In this document: positions 29,958 to 38,000 of the stretch, piece by piece
Layout of the letters: every line of letters begins with the position of its first letter
Numbering within the stretch: the first letter of the stretch is position 1
The notes under the pieces: generated by a model
What the model saw: only the letters and a program-made list of their open reading frames with translations
What the model was told of the DNA's origin: nothing
The model's database searches: none
Made by a program: the position numbers and the translations under genes
Virus record (IMG/VR): IMGVR_UViG_3300012349_000006
Span: 1 to 58,164 of that record
Reading direction: 5' to 3' (one strand)
Source: a virus
Length of the DNA stretch: 58,164 nucleotides

Positions 29958-32267
29958 TTATTGTACGTCCAAAATGCTCAAATCAGCCAACGCAAAGCAA
30001 CGCTGAGAAGTGCCGTACTTGTCATTAGTCCAAACCTTTCCAAGCTCTCTCATTCTATCAGCATCAACTAAGTTTTGAATTGCGCGTTTCATCGCAATGG
30101 TTGCGCCTGACTTATCATTGCGAAATGCAGAAGCAGCAGCCAAACGCTTATTCAAATAAGCATAAGGAATAACCTTATCGTTGTGCATCGGCTGCGACTT
30201 GAACTGCATATATTTTTCAACTCTCTCATATGGAGAAACAATGTAATCCTTAATTACCCGCAAAATTTCTTGTGCTTGCTTGATCTCAAACGAGTTGCTC
30301 CCGATTTCGCCAGCCTCAAAGCGTTCTGTCAAAGCCTTAATGTCAGCTTGAACTAAGTTAGCTGCCCATCGCATAGCATCAGCAGATATTGTGGGCTCAA
30401 GCATGTTTTCTCCAACAGCAATCAACGCCGAAAGCTTTAGCACTTTAACATGCGCTCTATTCCAAAGCTGCCTGATTACGTCTTTATTTGAACCATTAAT
30501 TCTACCATCTGAGTATTTGTCAAAGTCATGAAGTAGCTTGGTTGCTTCAGAACTTTGCTGCACATTAATAACACGGCGCGGATTTGAATGATTGATAGTC
30601 TCACATTGCGCGGCTAATGCTGCAAGTCTTTCGATTAAGCTAAAGCTAGGTATGACTGTTGTATGATGCTCATTTAACGGCGGTCTAATGCCCTTGTACT
30701 CGATCAACAGAAAACGCGGTAACAAGCCTTCAGCTATCATGTCTTCATTCAAGATACCATAAAAACGCTCTGGTGTGCTTTCACCAATGAAGCTAACAGC
30801 AGGAGACGGAATAGAAGACGTACTATCTTCTTTCTTGGCATATGCCGATGCAGCTAAATTACGACTTGCGCCTGACTTATTGTATAGATCAAGGATCATG
30901 CGACGTAACGAAACTTCAGCACCATTAGCATTAGGTGACGATAGCTGTTGCAGCCTTAAGCCAAACTCGCCAAGCAAGCTAACAAACGATTGAGATATAT
31001 TAGCAAGATGTTTGATCATTGCTGTACCAGACGATATTTCACCGGGACCAATGAAAGTTGTGGATGTAGGTACTTGCATTTTTATTGTAGCCATTAACTT
31101 GTCAATACCTTCAGCCGCCGCTTCCTTACCGGCTCCTGTCATCGCCAGCAGCAGCACATATTGATTTAATCCTGTGCCTGATATATTATAGGCTCTGCCA
31201 CAAATGCCAGCCATCAAGCCTATCGCAGCAGCTAGGGCTACCTCTGGTACAGGTCTAGGTGCAGCTTGATAAATGAATTGCGCGATTTCGCCTAGTAAGC
31301 CTGTTGGTAAATTCGGTACAGGATCAGGAGCAGCAGAGTTTGCCTTTACTGACGGTAGCTCCATTGGTAGCGTAGGCTCTAGCTCCTTTGCTAGCTTAAG
31401 CTCTAGCGCATTCTTCATTCCATCAAAGTCTATGTTTGGTAGCATACGGTCGAATGACCGATGTATCATACTGTTTACATAATCTTTACGTTTAGCTTTG
31501 TCTCTCCTGCCAAGTTGTGAGCTAGCAAAAATTCTTGTAATTTGGTTTTTGTTTTGCGTGTAGAAGCTGATAATATCAATAATGGCGAAGTCTGCTTCGG
31601 ATTGAGACTGATACACACTTTGCCAGTCACCACTATAAAGCTGCTTAAATTTTTCTCCATTAACGGCATTGGTAGCTTGAGTAATGATTTCTTCATCTGT
31701 CTTGGTTTCCTTTTCATCCCCTTTATACAAAGATTGAGCTACAGGACCGCTACCCATCTGTTCCCACAATTGAGTTAGCAGCGATTGCCTTTCATTAATT
31801 ACAGTTTTGTGATTATAAACGTTGCCGGTCATTGTCGCGTAACGTTGCGACGGATAAATTTCTATCTTGCTCCTACGCCGTCCTGCTGGTACAGTTCCTT
31901 TAACAATTATGTGCAGCCCTTTGCCAGATGGGCTAACTTCAGAATAGCTGTCAAACTCGTGGTAGACTTTCAAATGACGCTGTAATATAGCATCGTCGCC
32001 TTCAGCGTCGTCTAGATCAATGAAAGAGTAAGGGTCTTGATCAGTAAATACAAACCCCAACCCGCTATAGCTACTGTTGCCCAACCTGCTAACACACTCG
32101 CTAAATGTGCTAAACGTTGCTTTCTCGTTAACATTAGCTAATGCTCCGCTAGTAGAATAAGGCACCTTTGTAGGTTTTGCTGCGCCAACATCTTCATACT
32201 TCCACACTACCCATTGTTTGAGCGCGCGAAGTTCTTCAGGGATATTCTGAAATAAGTTACCACTCAT
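29958..32267 (-). CDS. Primase/polymerase-like and DUF3987 ATPase replication protein
   Basis: 769 residues. The N-terminal 150 residues match the NrS-1/PrimPol-like primase domain: PEELRALKQWVVWKYE at the start, the metal-binding FIDLDDAE (82-89), SPSGKGLHI (112-120) and EIYPSQRYATMTG (136-148). From about residue 315 a DUF3987 segment follows with a Walker-like AMTGAGKE (377-384), FIGPGEISSGTAMIKHL, FVSLLGEFG and LLPRFLLIEY. DUF3987 proteins are helicase-like partners of phage primases. I infer priming and unwinding at the adjacent iteron cluster. It is minus-strand while the polymerase block is plus-strand. Confidence 0.88.
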   Translation of the reverse strand: MSGNLFQNIPEELRALKQWVVWKYEDVGAAKPTKVPYSTSGALANVNEKATFSTFSECVSRLGNSSYSGLGFVFTDQDPYSFIDLDDAEGDDAILQRHLKVYHEFDSYSEVSPSGKGLHIIVKGTVPAGRRRSKIEIYPSQRYATMTGNVYNHKTVINERQSLLTQLWEQMGSGPVAQSLYKGDEKETKTDEEIITQATNAVNGEKFKQLYSGDWQSVYQSQSEADFAIIDIISFYTQNKNQITRIFASSQLGRRDKAKRKDYVNSMIHRSFDRMLPNIDFDGMKNALELKLAKELEPTLPMELPSVKANSAAPDPVPNLPTGLLGEIAQFIYQAAPRPVPEVALAAAIGLMAGICGRAYNISGTGLNQYVLLLAMTGAGKEAAAEGIDKLMATIKMQVPTSTTFIGPGEISSGTAMIKHLANISQSFVSLLGEFGLRLQQLSSPNANGAEVSLRRMILDLYNKSGASRNLAASAYAKKEDSTSSIPSPAVSFIGESTPERFYGILNEDMIAEGLLPRFLLIEYKGIRPPLNEHHTTVIPSFSLIERLAALAAQCETINHSNPRRVINVQQSSEATKLLHDFDKYSDGRINGSNKDVIRQLWNRAHVKVLKLSALIAVGENMLEPTISADAMRWAANLVQADIKALTERFEAGEIGSNSFEIKQAQEILRVIKDYIVSPYERVEKYMQFKSQPMHNDKVIPYAYLNKRLAAASAFRNDKSGATIAMKRAIQNLVDADRMRELGKVWTNDKYGTSQRCFALADLSILDVQ

Positions 32268-32323
32268 AAACGATTTGCCGCCCCAACAATTAACGCAACA
32301 GTGCCAAGCTTTAATTTTTTAAA

Positions 32324-32512
32324 TTATTTTGCTAGCTTAATTTCAGCCGCTAATGCTTCTCTATAAACACGCTTTGTTACTTGCGCGATAGATAACCGTT
32401 GGTTTAGTCGCTTCTCTAATAATGCGCGAAGCTGCTCAATGCCGACGGCGTCATCGCCGGTAATGCTGATGTTGACGCGCGGTTCTTTAATGGTTTCTGA
32501 ATTTTCTGTCAT
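32324..32512 (-). CDS. Ribbon-helix-helix-like regulator, 62 aa
   Basis: PRVNISITGDDAVGIEQLRALLEKRLNQRLSIAQVTKRVYREALAAEIK has the order strand, helix, helix of Arc/CopG-type repressors. The start at 32512 begins MTENSETIKE; a longer reading upstream has no support. It sits at the divergence between minus and plus blocks and its upstream region holds repeated TTGAC boxes, so it may control one or both. DNA binding is inferred. Confidence 0.7.
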   Translation of the reverse strand: MTENSETIKEPRVNISITGDDAVGIEQLRALLEKRLNQRLSIAQVTKRVYREALAAEIKLAK

Positions 32513-32542
32513 GACAAGCACGGTTATCCCAAGAAAAAATTT

Positions 32543-32568
32543 TGTCAATGACGTTTTGACGCTTGACT
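32543..32568. promoter_or_regulatory. Clustered TTGAC boxes, candidate operators
   Basis: TGTCAATGACG, TTTTGACG and CTTGACTG lie in series at about 10-base intervals, in both orientations. Regular spacing of short half-sites is what ribbon-helix-helix repressors bind. The minus-strand TTGACA at 32548-32543 may be the -35 box of the regulator gene. Confidence 0.5.
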
Positions 32569-32668
32569 GCTTTTTTCCAACGTGTAAGCTTTTCAATGTT
32601 GAAGGGATCGGCGGATCGAAACGCACACATAGGAGCAACATCATGCTGCTTTGAGCGAAAGCAAAAAA

Positions 32669-32699
32669 GATGGGGTAGCATCACCACTCCTGCCCCATC
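32669..32699 (-). terminator. Hairpin with T run on the minus strand
   Basis: GATGGGG (32669-32675) and CCCCATC (32693-32699) form a perfect seven-base stem. On the minus strand it is followed by TTTTTTGC, on the plus strand by AT-rich sequence. It may block antisense transcription leaving the replication block or act as a leader hairpin for that block. Confidence 0.5.
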
Positions 32700-32734
32700 A
32701 TTTCAATTTAATGATTAATGATGGAATAAATAGA

Positions 32735-32920
32735 ATGTCTAAAAAGCCACACTACAGAGTTGGCACATTAAACAAGCTTACTGATGAAAAAGGTACTGTT
32801 GGAGGAGCTTGGATTAATGATGATTAAACCATTTCAATTGTATTAAATCCTTTTGTGAAGCTTGAAGCAAAAGACATGCTGATAACCCTATTCCCAACCA
32901 AGGAAAGCAATAATGCCTGA
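32735..32920 (+). pseudogene. 61-codon ORF interrupted by an in-frame TAA
   Basis: ATG at 32735 reads MSKKPHYRVGTLNKLTDEKG and on to AWINDD, then TAA at 32825-32827, then in the same frame TISIVLNPFVKL...LLITLFP-like sequence (TISIVLNPFVKLEAKDMLIT at its start) to TGA at 32918-32920. The final TGA overlaps the next gene's ATG by eight bases, the normal junction in this genome. From memory, intact phage relatives read 'AAWxNDDGSISVVLNPFV', so codon 31 should be sense. Either a nonsense mutation, a sequencing error or stop-codon read-through. The RBS is weak. Confidence 0.6.
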
Positions 32921-33299
32921 TATCCGCGATACTCTGAATGCATTAGATGAAGCTGATAAGCGTCTCTATGCTCAAATCCGCACCAGAATGCGCGGAGCCT
33001 ACTTGCAAGCTCTTGTAGAGGTTGTAGGTATTCATGAGCATAATGTACATGATGATGCTTTCCTTGATTTAATTGACATCAAGGTTGCCACTCTCTTTGA
33101 TCGCGGCGGTAGGTTTGATGCCATTACTGGCAAGCTTCATACTGAAACTGCTGATAAGATTGAAGCTGAAGTTAAAGAGGAAGGAAACATCTCAAAGAGC
33201 CAAGCTGTGCTAAATTCATATGCTGGTAATGGACAGAAAGAATTAAAAGTAGAACAGATGGATAAGCCTTGGCCTAAGCGGGAAGCTGCACATGAATAA
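32913..33299 (+). CDS. Hypothetical protein, 128 aa
   Basis: Helical N-terminal domain (TLNALDEADKRLYAQIRTRMRGAYLQALVEVVG), a middle with two Asp/His-rich turns (HEHNVHDDAFLDLIDIKVATLFDRGGRFDAITGKLHTET) and a Lys-rich tail ending KPWPKREAAHE. No family recognised. It overlaps the interrupted ORF and the next gene, opening the replication operon. Confidence 0.72.
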   Translation: MPDIRDTLNALDEADKRLYAQIRTRMRGAYLQALVEVVGIHEHNVHDDAFLDLIDIKVATLFDRGGRFDAITGKLHTETADKIEAEVKEEGNISKSQAVLNSYAGNGQKELKVEQMDKPWPKREAAHE

Positions 33300-33810
33300 T
33301 CAAACACCTTGGCCTAATGCTCCTGTAGCAACCCCTTGGCCTTCAACTCCTAGCAATCCTTTGGATGCTATGAGTGAAGATCAATTATTGATGCTGTGGG
33401 ATGAAAATAAAAAAGCTATTGAAATAGCTAAAGAAGCTGAAATGGAATTGCGTAAATATATTGTAGGCCGCGCATTTCCAAAGAAGCAAGAGGGAATGAA
33501 TACGAAAGAGCTAGGTAATGGCTACACTCTCAAAGCTGCTGTTAAGTACAATTACAATTTAGCCGATAACGATATAGTTGAAGGTTGTCTCAATAAGATT
33601 GCTGCACTTGGCAACAGTGGAGCATTTATTGCTGATAGATTAGTGTCATGGAAACCAAGTTTCCTCTTGACAGAGTATCGCCAACTTTGCGAAGATAAGG
33701 ACAAGGGAGACAAGGTAGCTGAAAGTATTTTAAATATTGTTACAGAAATGCTAACAATTACTGAAGCTGCTCCTAGTTTGGAAATTAAGGAACCGAAGGC
33801 TAAGAAATGA
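33292..33810 (+). CDS. Hypothetical protein, 172 aa, replication operon
   Basis: The Pro-rich start (MNNQTPWPNAPVATPWPSTP) leads to an alpha-helical region (LLMLWDENKKAIEIAKEAEMELRKYIVGRAFPKKQEGMNTKELGNGYTLKAAVKYNYNL) and a C-terminal domain with FIADRLVSWKPSFLLTEYRQL. The latter pattern is common in a DUF found beside Sak4 or SSB genes in phages (DUF7173-like, from memory). Function unknown; recombination or replication accessory is inferred. Confidence 0.7.
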   Translation: MNNQTPWPNAPVATPWPSTPSNPLDAMSEDQLLMLWDENKKAIEIAKEAEMELRKYIVGRAFPKKQEGMNTKELGNGYTLKAAVKYNYNLADNDIVEGCLNKIAALGNSGAFIADRLVSWKPSFLLTEYRQLCEDKDKGDKVAESILNIVTEMLTITEAAPSLEIKEPKAKK

Positions 33811-33917
33811 ATAAAGCCGATATATGGTATATATTAGCCGGATTTATGGTATGCTTAGGTTTTGGTAATATAATTACAGGGGTATTTATGCTTATACTGA
33901 GTGTTCCGGGCAAATAA
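33807..33917 (+). CDS. Single-pass membrane peptide, 36 aa
   Basis: MNKADIWYILAGFMVCLGFG continues NIITGVFMLILSVPGK. Two short hydrophobic stretches. It overlaps the upstream TGA (ATGA). It is the plus-block counterpart of the minus-strand membrane peptides. Confidence 0.6.
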   Translation: MNKADIWYILAGFMVCLGFGNIITGVFMLILSVPGK

Positions 33918-33931
33918 GTTGGAATGGGGCA

Positions 33932-34129
33932 ATGGATTTAACTGGATTAAGCTTTAGCGACATAGCCGCTAGAAAAGGCGTTGAAATCATCGTGCGTCAA
34001 GATGGGCTAGTGCTATGGATCAATGTTGATGGAGTGTGTAGGGCTAGGATCATGACCAATGGTTTTATTCCTATTGAGATACTTGACGATAGGAATAAGC
34101 CTAACCCAAGTCCGCATATAGCAGAATAG
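33932..34129 (+). CDS. Hypothetical protein, 65 aa
   Basis: MDLTGLSFSDIAARKGVEII, then VRQDGLVLWINVDGVCRARIM: a beta sheet with a variable tail. GGAA lies upstream. Its stop codon is inside the first of two strong downstream hairpins. Function unknown. Confidence 0.64.
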   Translation: MDLTGLSFSDIAARKGVEIIVRQDGLVLWINVDGVCRARIMTNGFIPIEILDDRNKPNPSPHIAE

Positions 34130-34198
34130 TTAGCAGAACTTGCAATGGGCTGCTAACTAGGTGTGAGAGCAGTTTTGGTATCCTCCTGCTCTCACACC
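34127..34198 (+). promoter_or_regulatory. Two tandem perfect hairpins
   Basis: Hairpin 1: TAGTTAGCAG (34127-34136) with CTGCTAACTA (34150-34159), 10 bp. Hairpin 2: GGTGTGAGAGCAG (34160-34172) with CTGCTCTCACACC (34186-34198), 13 bp, loop TTTTGGTATCCTC. They are contiguous, follow the stop codon and have no T tract. Possible mRNA processing, attenuation or protein-binding element. Confidence 0.65.
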
Positions 34199-34222
34199 AC
34201 TTAATTAAAGAAAGGTTATAAA

Positions 34223-34429
34223 ATGTTTAAGCAATACCGCAGAACGCAAATAGCAGAGATGGCATCATGGGAACCGGGGATGGACATGAAGGATATATCT
34301 ATATCTAATCCGGATAGAGACAATGGCTCCCCAAGAGAAGGCGACATGATAGCGCGCAATCCAAAAAATCACGCTGATCAATGGCTAGTAGCTGCACAGT
34401 ATTTTAACGATAACTTTGAGCCTATGTAA
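34223..34429 (+). CDS. Hypothetical protein, 68 aa
   Basis: MFKQYRRTQIAEMASWEPGM, then DMKDISISNPDRDNGSPREGDMIARNPKNHADQWLVAAQYFNDNFEPM. The 'GDMIARNPKNHADQWLVA.YF..NF' ending is a widespread small phage pattern of unknown role. AAAGG precedes the ATG. It is followed directly by the Sak4-like gene. Confidence 0.72.
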   Translation: MFKQYRRTQIAEMASWEPGMDMKDISISNPDRDNGSPREGDMIARNPKNHADQWLVAAQYFNDNFEPM

Positions 34430-35146
34430 ATGGACATAAGGGATTTAAAAGCTGCTGGTGAACATGCTCAAAACTTTGGTGTTAAGGCATTAATTTTTGG
34501 TCCTGCTGGTACAGGCAAAACACCAATTTTGAATACTGCGCCTAGACCTGTATTACTAGCTACTGAAGCTGGTTTACTTTCTATGCGAGGATCAAAAATC
34601 CCCACATATGAGGCTTACACGTCGCAGCGTATTGATGAATTTTTTAAATGGTTTTTCAATTCAACAGAAACTAAAAATTTTGATACACTTGGTATTGATA
34701 GCGGTAGTCAGACTGCCGATGTTTATTTGAACGCTGCTCTAAGTGGTACTAGCAAGTCTGGAAACAAAAAACATGGGATGGCTGCTTATGGTGAAATGGC
34801 GACTAATACAATGGAGCATTTCAGAACATTGTATTATACTCGTTACAAGCATGTATATATGGTTTGCAAAGAAGAAATAGCTGATGTAGAATTTCAGTCT
34901 TTACGCCGTCCATACTTTCCCGGCAAAGTGCTTCCAGTAGACGTTCCACACTTGTATGATTTTATTTTAAGATTAGCTAAATCCAATGTACCTGGTTTTA
35001 ATGGAGAAACACTAGCGTTTCAATGTAACGGTAATATGAATGTACTAGCTCGCAACAGAACAGGTAACTTAAATGATTTTGAACCGCCTGACTTTGGATT
35101 GCTAGTTCAAAAGGCAATGACGGCACCACCTATAATGATGTATTGA
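34430..35146 (+). CDS. Sak4-like RecA-fold ATPase
   Basis: 238 residues with Walker A GPAGTGKT (24-31), then PVLLATEAGLLSMRG and FDTLGIDSGSQTADVYL (Walker B-like). This arrangement fits the Sak4/ATP-binding recombinase family of phages, which act with an SSB in single-strand annealing and repair. An SSB-like gene follows four genes later. Adjacent genes overlap or abut. ATG at 34430 directly follows the previous stop. Confidence 0.86.
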   Translation: MDIRDLKAAGEHAQNFGVKALIFGPAGTGKTPILNTAPRPVLLATEAGLLSMRGSKIPTYEAYTSQRIDEFFKWFFNSTETKNFDTLGIDSGSQTADVYLNAALSGTSKSGNKKHGMAAYGEMATNTMEHFRTLYYTRYKHVYMVCKEEIADVEFQSLRRPYFPGKVLPVDVPHLYDFILRLAKSNVPGFNGETLAFQCNGNMNVLARNRTGNLNDFEPPDFGLLVQKAMTAPPIMMY

Positions 35147-35147
35147 A

Positions 35148-35330
35148 ATGGGTAAATATGCCAGCAAACTAATTGACATTGCGGCTGAAAAGAAAGGCGA
35201 GACTAAATTAGCATTTCGCTTATATGATGGCAATAAGACAGAATGGGTTCCAAAATCTTATTGTGAAGAAAATGATGATGGAACCTTTACAATGGAAGAA
35301 TGGCTAGCAAAGGAAAAGGGGTTTATCTAA
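35148..35330 (+). CDS. Hypothetical protein, 60 aa
   Basis: MGKYASKLIDIAAEKKGETK, then LAFRLYDGNKTEWVPKSYCEENDDGTFTMEEWLAKEKGFI. The pattern 'AFRLYDGxxxxWVPKSxxExxDDGTFxMPEWLAxxKGL' is common in phage operons near Sak4, function unknown. The TAA overlaps the next ATG (TAATG). Confidence 0.72.
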   Translation: MGKYASKLIDIAAEKKGETKLAFRLYDGNKTEWVPKSYCEENDDGTFTMEEWLAKEKGFI

Positions 35331-35575
35331 TGGCTGAAACAAAAGCATGTAACTTGACTGAAGCTGAAATAAAGCGGCTAATTTTTTATCATGGATGGGA
35401 TTTGAGTTCTGAATACAATCTTGACGGTAGTGACATTAATGATAGGATAGAGCGCATAAACTATCTGCACAAACGTTTAAAAACTTTTTCAGAACCGGCA
35501 GAAGAAAAGTCAACAGCAGTGGCAAATGAAGCCAAGCCTACTGCACAAGGATGGGGAGCACCTTCAAATGGCTAA
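35330..35575 (+). CDS. Hypothetical protein, 81 aa
   Basis: MAETKACNLTEAEIKRLIFY, then HGWDLSSEYNLDGSDINDRIERINYLHKRLKTFSEPAEE and a disordered tail ending GWGAPSNG. The start at 35330 overlaps the preceding TAA and has GGGG eight bases upstream. Function unknown. Confidence 0.66.
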   Translation: MAETKACNLTEAEIKRLIFYHGWDLSSEYNLDGSDINDRIERINYLHKRLKTFSEPAEEKSTAVANEAKPTAQGWGAPSNG

Positions 35576-35843
35576 ATCAAAAAAGCATAGCCTTGCGGCT
35601 AAGAAAGCAGCTACAAAAGCTTGGGCAACGAGGCGCAAGAATAAGGCGACTGCTGCTAAAATTGATATGCTTAGCATCACTGATTATAAACCATTAGACG
35701 GTCCCCTTTTAGAAATTAATGCTGAAGTTAACAGCAATCCAGAGCCGGAACCGGCTGTAGGTAGCTTAGCATTTTATAGCATACGCGAAACAATTAAAGA
35801 GATGGAAGATTTAGTTGCTCGCTTACGCTCACTGGTAGGATAG
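35568..35843 (+). CDS. Hypothetical protein, 91 aa, basic N-terminus
   Basis: MAKSKKHSLAAKKAATKAWA begins with a histone-like Lys/Ala-rich stretch (to about residue 30) and ends with a helix (FYSIRETIKEMEDLVARLRSLVG) that may dimerise. The N-terminus suggests DNA binding. Start at 35568 chosen because it overlaps the upstream stop and has GGGGAG upstream. Confidence 0.66.
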   Translation: MAKSKKHSLAAKKAATKAWATRRKNKATAAKIDMLSITDYKPLDGPLLEINAEVNSNPEPEPAVGSLAFYSIRETIKEMEDLVARLRSLVG

Positions 35844-35879
35844 AATATTTTAACATCGTAAAGGAAAAGGATTAAATCT

Positions 35880-36554
35880 ATGCAAATGCCCGGTAGCTTT
35901 AACGCTAATCAGTTTGAACCAAATCAAGGCACGAGTGGTCATCCTCCTGCTTTAAAAATTCCATTCACCATCACAGCTACAGCTATTGTAGAGAATGCTA
36001 GCAAGGACGGTGGATTTTTCCAAGTTGATCTTACGTCGCAGCTTGGTACTCAAATTGCTAGGTACAACGTTTGGAATAAATCACCAAAGGCTGTTGAAAT
36101 TGCTCATGGTCAATTATCAGCACTTTGTCGCGCTATTGGTATCTATAACATTGATTGGGGTAATGAGGGTGCTGCATTGCGCGGCGGCAAAGGTTTAATG
36201 GACATTGGTTATCAAAAAGGCGAAGAACCAACAGCAGAAAAGCCTACCGGCGGATATACCGAATTGAAGAAGGTGTATGACGCTGCTGGTAATGAGCCGG
36301 GCAAGCCTATGCAGCAACAGCAGCCAATGCAACAGCAACCGCAAACCACGCCACAGCAGCAGCCTCTACAGCAGCAGCCGGGAGGCGGTTGGGGTAATCC
36401 GCCTCAAGCCGCGCCAGCTAACCAGCAGCAGCCCCAAGGCTGGCAGGGACAACCGCAGCCGCAGCCCGGTCCTGTCCAGCAACAGGCACCGGGGCAAGCT
36501 TGGCAACCCGGCAACGCTCCACAGGGCCAAACGCCACCTTGGGGCAATCGCTAA
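35880..36554 (+). CDS. SSB-like protein (DUF669-type) with Gln/Pro-rich tail
   Basis: The first 125 residues form an OB-fold-like beta domain (PFTITATAIVENASKDGGFFQVDLTSQLGTQIARYNVWNKSPKAVEIAHGQLSALCRAIG) of the DUF669/SSB type, ending KGLMDIGYQKGEEPTAEKPTGGYTELKKVYDAAG. The last 75 residues are almost only Gln, Pro, Gly, Trp and Ala and end TPPWGNR, unlike the acidic DDxIPF tip of bacterial SSB. It should bind ssDNA and work with the Sak4-like ATPase. AAAGGAAAAGG precedes the ATG. Confidence 0.83.
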   Translation: MQMPGSFNANQFEPNQGTSGHPPALKIPFTITATAIVENASKDGGFFQVDLTSQLGTQIARYNVWNKSPKAVEIAHGQLSALCRAIGIYNIDWGNEGAALRGGKGLMDIGYQKGEEPTAEKPTGGYTELKKVYDAAGNEPGKPMQQQQPMQQQPQTTPQQQPLQQQPGGGWGNPPQAAPANQQQPQGWQGQPQPQPGPVQQQAPGQAWQPGNAPQGQTPPWGNR

Positions 36555-36597
36555 TTTCAACACCATAAGACTAACATAATCGGTGTTGATAACCTTG

Positions 36598-36632
36598 GGC
36601 TGCTAATAGCTGTACTGTTAGCAGCCCTTTTT
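36598..36632 (+). terminator. Intrinsic terminator after the SSB-like gene
   Basis: GGGCTGCTAA (36598-36607) pairs with TTAGCAGCCC (36618-36627), followed by TTTTTATAG. The next gene starts only 15 bases later, so it probably meters expression of the nuclease-helicase-polymerase genes relative to SSB. Confidence 0.88.
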
Positions 36633-36646
36633 ATAGAAAATTTAAA

Positions 36647-37513
36647 ATGATCAATCTTAGCATTCCCACAGATAGAGACAGGTTAGCTGAATTTATTCAG
36701 GATGATATTAATGAGTTCTGTTCTACTTTCTATGAAAGCGGACACAGAAAGCATTTAGGTGCATCGGAGCTAGGCGAAGAATGCTGGCGCAAACTATGGT
36801 ATGGTTTCAGGTGGACTAAGCTTGATGTTCGTGATGGTAGGATACTGAGACTATTTAATGTCGGCCATCAGGCAGAGCCAAGATTTATTTCTTATCTTCG
36901 CGGTATAGGATTTGAAGTTAGAGAGTTTGAAGATGAAGAAACAAAAAAACAATTTCGGATTGTCGGCGCTAAGGGACACTATGGCGGTAGCTTGGATGGA
37001 ATGTGTAAAGCTCCAATCCGTTATCAATTGTCTGAAGATATCGTATTACTTAATGAGTTTAAAACCAACAATACAGGATCAGGATATACAGCGATAGCTG
37101 AAAAAGAATTAGCAAAATCAAAACCTAAGCACTGGGCGCAAATGTGCCAGTATGGAGCCAAGAAAGGGCTTCGCTATGGCCTGTACATGATCGAAAACAA
37201 GAACGATAGCGATATAACAATTAAAATTGTCGAACTAGATTGGAATTATGGAAAGCAGCTAGAGAAGAAAGCAGAGCAAATTATTTTTGCTAAAGAACCT
37301 CCACCAAAGATTTCAGAAAATCCAGCTTTCTTTAATTGCAAGTTCTGTCATCAAGCCGGTATCTGCCATCGTGGCGAGCAACCGGAAAAGAATTGCAGGA
37401 GTTGTAGGCAGGCTGTTCCTGTTGAAGATGGGCAATGGAATTGTACATTCCATAATAGTATAATTCCTGATGAATGGATCAAGAAAGGTTGCGATCAATG
37501 GCTACCGATATAA
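36647..37513 (+). CDS. PD-(D/E)XK nuclease, Cas4-like, with Cys cluster
   Basis: 288 residues. Nuclease motifs: LGASELGEECWRKLWY (about 42-57), FNVGHQAEPRFISYL, GGSLDGM (Asp near residue 118), LLNEFKTNN (Glu/Lys near 140) and KHWAQMCQYG. The C-terminal Cys run NCKFCHQAGICHRG ... NCRSCRQAV suggests an iron-sulphur or zinc cluster as in Cas4/AddB-type exonucleases. Likely role: end resection for Sak4/SSB recombination. It overlaps the 57-residue gene. Confidence 0.84.
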   Translation: MINLSIPTDRDRLAEFIQDDINEFCSTFYESGHRKHLGASELGEECWRKLWYGFRWTKLDVRDGRILRLFNVGHQAEPRFISYLRGIGFEVREFEDEETKKQFRIVGAKGHYGGSLDGMCKAPIRYQLSEDIVLLNEFKTNNTGSGYTAIAEKELAKSKPKHWAQMCQYGAKKGLRYGLYMIENKNDSDITIKIVELDWNYGKQLEKKAEQIIFAKEPPPKISENPAFFNCKFCHQAGICHRGEQPEKNCRSCRQAVPVEDGQWNCTFHNSIIPDEWIKKGCDQWLPI

Positions 37514-37671
37514 TTGACGAGTTAGATAAAAACTTATTAAGAAAAGTTATTTTTGATCTAAAGGCTTGGCATGGAATGCAGTCTACAGCTAATACTAACG
37601 ATCTGTACAATTCAGCTAGCGCATTATTTAGCTCTAAGTTTGACCCTACTGAATATGACGATGTAGAATGA
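37498..37671 (+). CDS. Hypothetical protein, 57 aa
   Basis: MATDIIDELDKNLLRKVIFD, then LKAWHGMQSTANTNDLYNSASALFSSKFDPTEYDDVE. Helical and acidic. Start at 37498 has AAAGG nine bases upstream; it overlaps both neighbours. Function unknown. Confidence 0.64.
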   Translation: MATDIIDELDKNLLRKVIFDLKAWHGMQSTANTNDLYNSASALFSSKFDPTEYDDVE

Positions 37672-38000
37672 GCAAGAAACAATGGCGTTGTTATTTTTGC
37701 GATGAAGTTTTTACTAGCAAAGATAAAGCTGCTCAACATTTTGGAGTATTCGAAGCCTGCGAAGCTGACGAACCGGCTTGTAAATTAATGCAGCACCAAG
37801 AACGATTTATAGAATATGTTCGCGGATTAGAGCGAGAGATAAGGTTATATCAAGACGAAAATCAACCACTTCAACGGGCAATGTGGGATTTAGAAAGCAC
37901 CATTCGAGATAAAGTAAACCAAGCTGAAGAAAAGGGATATAACAAAGGCGTTCAAGATATGATTAAACAAGGCTATTGTGTTGAACCGGCAAAGCACTAA
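37668..38000 (+). CDS. C2H2-type zinc finger and coiled-coil protein, 110 aa
   Basis: RCYFCDEVFTSKDKAAQHFGVFEACEAD (about 7-34) gives Cys, Cys, His and Cys zinc ligands. A coiled coil follows (EYVRGLEREIRLYQDENQPLQRAMWDLESTIRDKVNQAEEKG). I recall such 'CxFC-xEVF ... HFG' proteins in alphaproteobacterial phages. DNA binding as a dimer is inferred. Its stop overlaps the helicase start (TAATG). Confidence 0.72.
   Translation: MSKKQWRCYFCDEVFTSKDKAAQHFGVFEACEADEPACKLMQHQERFIEYVRGLEREIRLYQDENQPLQRAMWDLESTIRDKVNQAEEKGYNKGVQDMIKQGYCVEPAKH

Larger units (their letters stand above)
32513..32734. other. Divergent control region between early/minus and replication/plus blocks
   Basis: 222 bases. It contains clustered TTGAC boxes in both orientations (32543-32568) and an inverted repeat with a flanking A/T run (32669-32699). 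-35 boxes are clear but -10 boxes are poor on both strands, which fits promoters that need an activator. Confidence 0.55.
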
